From: Candidatus Coatesiibacteriota bacterium
GTDB lineage: Bacteria > RBG-13-66-14
Assembly: GCA_014728185.1 (NCBI GenBank)
Contig: WJMB01000314.1
Location: 1 to 7,956, forward strand
Reading direction: 5' to 3'
DNA length: 7,956 bases
Shown here: one piece after another, positions 6,157-7,956 of the stretch
Layout: every line of letters begins with the position of its first letter
How positions within the stretch are numbered: the stretch's first letter is position 1
Program-made: the position numbers and the translations under genes
The notes under the pieces: generated by a model
Databases searched by the model: none
Told to the model about the DNA's origin: nothing
What the model saw: only the letters and a program-made list of their open reading frames with translations

Positions 6157-6185
6157 TTATAACCCCGCCGCTCCTGTGGTATAAT
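6157..6185 (+). promoter_or_regulatory. Extended -10 promoter for the lepB genes
   Basis: TGG followed by TATAAT (6177-6185) is a perfect extended -10. TTATAA (6157-6162), 17 nt upstream of TATAAT, is only a 3-of-6 match to TTGACA, which extended -10 promoters tolerate. Transcription would start near 6192, leaving a leader of about 390 nt that contains all of nested repeat element 2. Apart from that element, I see nothing recognisable in 6192-6284 or 6480-6565. Confidence 0.65.
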
Positions 6186-6337
6186 CTGGCACACCTCTGC
6201 CACAACGACGGAGCCGGTCGCGGGAGCCCAAGCCTGTGCCGTCAGGGCTGACCGACCCGCAACGAACCGCGAGGATCACCCCGACCGCCGGCGACCTCCG
6301 CCGAAGCGTTGGGCGACGCCTCTTCCACGGCCCGGCG

Positions 6338-6353
6338 TTGGCACGTTTCTTGC
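6338..6353 (+). promoter_or_regulatory. Sigma54-like -24/-12 motif, left arm of element 2 (points to lepB)
   Basis: TTGGCACGTTTCTTGC fits the sigma54 consensus YTGGCACG-N4-TTGC exactly, failing only at the next base (G instead of A/T). Initiation would fall near 6365 in the loop. This would be a second, activator-dependent promoter for lepB beside the sigma70-type one at 6157-6185. No activator gene is in the window. Confidence 0.4.
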
Positions 6354-6396
6354 GGAAGGCGCCGCGGTTCCGCCCCGAACGGCGCCCCGCCCTGCT

Positions 6397-6412
6397 GCAA
6401 GAAACGTGCCAA
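6397..6412 (-). promoter_or_regulatory. Sigma54-like -24/-12 motif, right arm of element 2 (points into the loop)
   Basis: The reverse strand reads TTGGCACGTTTCTTGC followed by A, a full match to YTGGCACG-N4-TTGCW. It points leftwards, towards the divergent promoters and antisense to the lepB leader. It may exist only as the mirror image of 6338-6353 if the palindrome itself is what is selected. Confidence 0.35.
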
Positions 6413-6580
6413 CGCCTCCGTGCCGGACGCTCCGGATGTTGCAACGGGCCGAGGACCCATCGGCGGGGGTCGCCGGCGGGTAACGAGACCGGAACCCCAC
6501 CGCCTGATTGACCGTTAACCCAAGAGACACGCCCCGGCAAACCGCACGCGTTCCGCCAACACGTCCGTCCGAGGAGACCC

Positions 6581-7345
6581 ATGGCCCGCACCGACAACGG
6601 CGAGAAGATCCCCAGCGCCACGCTCTGGGACAAGCTGCTCTGGCCCTTTCGCGCCTACAAGGCCCACACCCGGCGCATCCCGAAGTGGCTCAAGTTCGTC
6701 GAGGGTTTGGCCATCGCCTTGGTGGTGGCGCTGATCCTGCGCGAGGTGGCTATCCAGGCCTCCTGGGTACCCACGGGCTCGATGAAGCCGACCCTCTTGG
6801 AGGGCGACTTCATGCTGGTCAACCGTTTGGTCTACCTGTTCCGCGATCCGGTTCCCGGAGACATCATCGTCTTCCGTCAAACGCAATACGATATCTTCGG
6901 CAACGAGGTCTCGACGGACCTGATCAAGCGCTGCGTAGCCGTCGGGGGTGAGTGGATCAAGCTCGAGGACGGCTACGTCTGGAAGGACGATGACGGCGAT
7001 CATAAAGATGTCCTCGATCCTTACGACGAGTCGGGCTACCTGGGTCCCGGGGTCTATGGCCACACCTACACCTATCCGGTCTACGGCGGCGACAAGTTCG
7101 AGGAGGGCTTCTGGTACGAGGTGCCCGAGGACAAGCTGGTGATGCTCGGCGACAACCGCGAACACTCGGCCGACAGCCGCTTCTGGGGTTACCTGGACGA
7201 GGACGACATCAAGGGCAAGGCCTTCGTGATCTACATGAGCTTCGAGGGCCGCAAGGTCTCAAACCAGATGATGTTGAGCTTGAAAGACATCCCCTACTAC
7301 CTGGCCAATATCCGGTGGGACCGCTTGATGGACATGATCGAGTAG
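6581..7345 (+). CDS. lepB: Signal peptidase I (first of two tandem copies)
   Basis: A 254-residue membrane serine protease that removes signal peptides from exported proteins on the outer face of the inner membrane. One membrane helix lies at about 38-57 (LKFVEGLAIALVVALILREV). Catalytic Ser67 is in PTGSMKPTL; the following GDFMLVNRLVY is box C; the Lys general base is Lys116 in IKRCVAVGGE; box E is GDNREHSADSRFWG at 190-203. All catalytic boxes are intact, so it should be active. A stretch rich in Asp, Tyr and Gly (about 134-175) lies between the Lys region and box E. The start is ATG at 6581, with GAGGAG about 4 nt upstream. It is the first rightward gene, behind a leader of about 390 nt with a nested palindrome. 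The second signal peptidase gene overlaps its end. Identification is secure; the symbol follows the family. Confidence 0.95.
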   Translation: MARTDNGEKIPSATLWDKLLWPFRAYKAHTRRIPKWLKFVEGLAIALVVALILREVAIQASWVPTGSMKPTLLEGDFMLVNRLVYLFRDPVPGDIIVFRQTQYDIFGNEVSTDLIKRCVAVGGEWIKLEDGYVWKDDDGDHKDVLDPYDESGYLGPGVYGHTYTYPVYGGDKFEEGFWYEVPEDKLVMLGDNREHSADSRFWGYLDEDDIKGKAFVIYMSFEGRKVSNQMMLSLKDIPYYLANIRWDRLMDMIE

Positions 7346-7956
7346 AGCCGCAGCCTGAAGCGGTTCCGGACGGCGGTCGGCGCGTCCGCTGGTGGCACTA
7401 CCCGGCGGCCCTGCTGATCGCCGTCGCCGTAGCGCTACTGCTGCGGGCCTTCGTCTTCCAGGCCAGTTGGGTGCCCACGGCCTCGATGCATCCCACCTTG
7501 CTGCGCGGCGACTTCATCATCATCAACCGGCTCAGCTTCCTCGCCGGCGAGCCGGAGCGCGGCGATGTGATCGTTTTCCACCGCGACGGCAACGACTACG
7601 TCAAGCGCGTCGCCGCCGTCCCCGGCGAGAGCTTCCGGTTCCAAGACGGCCACCTCTGGGTGGAGGGCGAGCGGATCGACGAGCGGGCTTACATCGCTCC
7701 GGGCGCCTGGGGGCATACCCGGGGCCACGAGCTCTACGGCGAGGAACTCCATCGGGTCCCGCCGGAACGCTACCTTGTTCTGGGTGACAACCGCTTGTTC
7801 TCCCGGGACTCACGTTTCTTCGGCCTGGTGGATCGCGGGGAGATCATCGGCAGCGCCTTTTTGATCTACCTCTCGGTGGACCTGGGCGAGCTCGAGAAGG
7901 CCGGCCTGAACTGGTGGAGCGCCCCCTGGCACCTGCGACTGGACCGGATCCTCGAC
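7315..7956 (+). CDS. lepB: Signal peptidase I, second tandem copy (3' end outside the window)
   Basis: An open frame (different from that of the first copy) runs to the last base. From WWHYPAALLIAVAVALLLRAFVFQ (membrane helix) it shows PTASMHPTL with catalytic Ser57, GDFIIINRLSF, YVKRVAAVPGE with Lys97, and GDNRLFSRDSRFFG at 157-170, all counted from the proposed start. All catalytic boxes are present. It is shorter than copy 1 mainly before the Lys, where copy 1 has extra residues. The last residues, WHLRLDRILD, align with the end of copy 1 (IRWDRLMDMIE), so probably only a few codons are missing. The start is uncertain: no ATG is in frame near the helix. The nearest usual codon is GTG at 7315-7317, which overlaps copy 1 by 31 nt and has no clear ribosome site, so translational coupling is likely. 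The two genes are probably an old tandem duplication. Confidence 0.9.
   Translation, partial: MGPLDGHDRVEPQPEAVPDGGRRVRWWHYPAALLIAVAVALLLRAFVFQASWVPTASMHPTLLRGDFIIINRLSFLAGEPERGDVIVFHRDGNDYVKRVAAVPGESFRFQDGHLWVEGERIDERAYIAPGAWGHTRGHELYGEELHRVPPERYLVLGDNRLFSRDSRFFGLVDRGEIIGSAFLIYLSVDLGELEKAGLNWWSAPWHLRLDRILD

Larger units (their letters stand above)
6285..6479. repeat. Nested inverted-repeat element, copy 2
   Basis: The outer stem pairs 6285-6304 with 6460-6479 (19 of 20 bp). The inner stem pairs 6334-6353 with 6397-6416 perfectly over 20 bp around a 43-nt loop (6354-6396), the same loop length as copy 1. Arm core GGCGTTGGCACGTTTCTTGC differs from copy 1 at two positions, and both changes are matched in the opposite arm. 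The loop shares GCCGCGGTT (6361-6369; reverse strand 2770-2778 in copy 1) and 13 of its last 15 bases (6382-6396 against reverse strand 2745-2759). A small hairpin CCGGA-CGC-TCCGG lies at 6423-6435. The element is inside the lepB leader and ends 101 nt before the start codon. Confidence 0.85.

Noticed and set aside
6187..6203. CTGGCACACCTCTGCCA just after the lepB -10, resembling a sigma54 site
   Set aside because: GG-N10-GC spacing fails (the downstream GC is one base off) and TTGC is absent. At most it is a 5-bp dyad TGGCA/TGCCA.
6236..6511. Open frames running through the palindromes (also 6276-6530 and 2631-2840) whose translations resemble each other
   Set aside because: The similarity (GTFLA...ARNVP) comes only from the shared inverted-repeat DNA. 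There is no ribosome site or codon pattern for a protein.
1..7956. CRISPR arrays, tRNA or rRNA genes, transposase genes
   Set aside because: No regularly spaced direct repeats, no cloverleaf or rRNA signatures, and no transposase motifs were seen on either strand.

Overview
The window is GC-rich DNA from a bacterium, except for an AT-rich patch at about 75-510. The gene content suggests a diderm (outer-membrane) lineage: a LysM envelope protein, a YibQ-type divergent polysaccharide deacetylase, a protein with a GspG pseudopilin-like domain, and two signal peptidases I. Start codons are mixed (ATG, GTG, TTG) and intergenic regions are long. I cannot name the organism; a little-studied GC-rich phylum is plausible, but that is inference.

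Layout. Everything from 1 to 5781 is read leftwards. In transcription order this gives a B-box zinc finger/GspG-like membrane protein (5781-5020), the sliding clamp dnaN (4830-3727), an unrecognised two-TM acidic protein (3463-2930), a yibQ-type deacetylase (2634-1630), a LysM protein (1557-514) and the 5' part of an mrr restriction gene (509-1, running off the window). The last three are packed as a probable operon. From 6581 rightwards there are two tandem, overlapping signal peptidase I genes (the second cut by the window end). Two back-to-back sigma70-type promoters at 6058-6086 (leftward) and 6157-6185 (rightward) separate the two halves. Each drives a gene behind a long leader.

The most unusual feature is a pair of related nested inverted-repeat elements, at 2670-2854 (upstream of yibQ) and 6285-6479 (upstream of the first lepB). 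Each has an outer stem of about 19-20 bp and an inner perfect stem of 20-27 bp around a loop of exactly 43 nt. Both inner arms contain TTGGCAC(A/G)TTTCTTGC, which fits the sigma54 -24/-12 consensus. Each element therefore looks like two sigma54 promoters facing each other. The loops are partly conserved, arm differences between the copies are compensated in the partner arm, and both elements have the same orientation relative to the downstream gene. This is my best candidate for an undescribed regulatory, RNA or mobile element.

Functionally the window mixes a replication core gene (dnaN), protein export (lepB pair), envelope functions (LysM, YibQ, GspG-like protein) and a probably acquired defence gene (mrr) attached to the end of the envelope operon.
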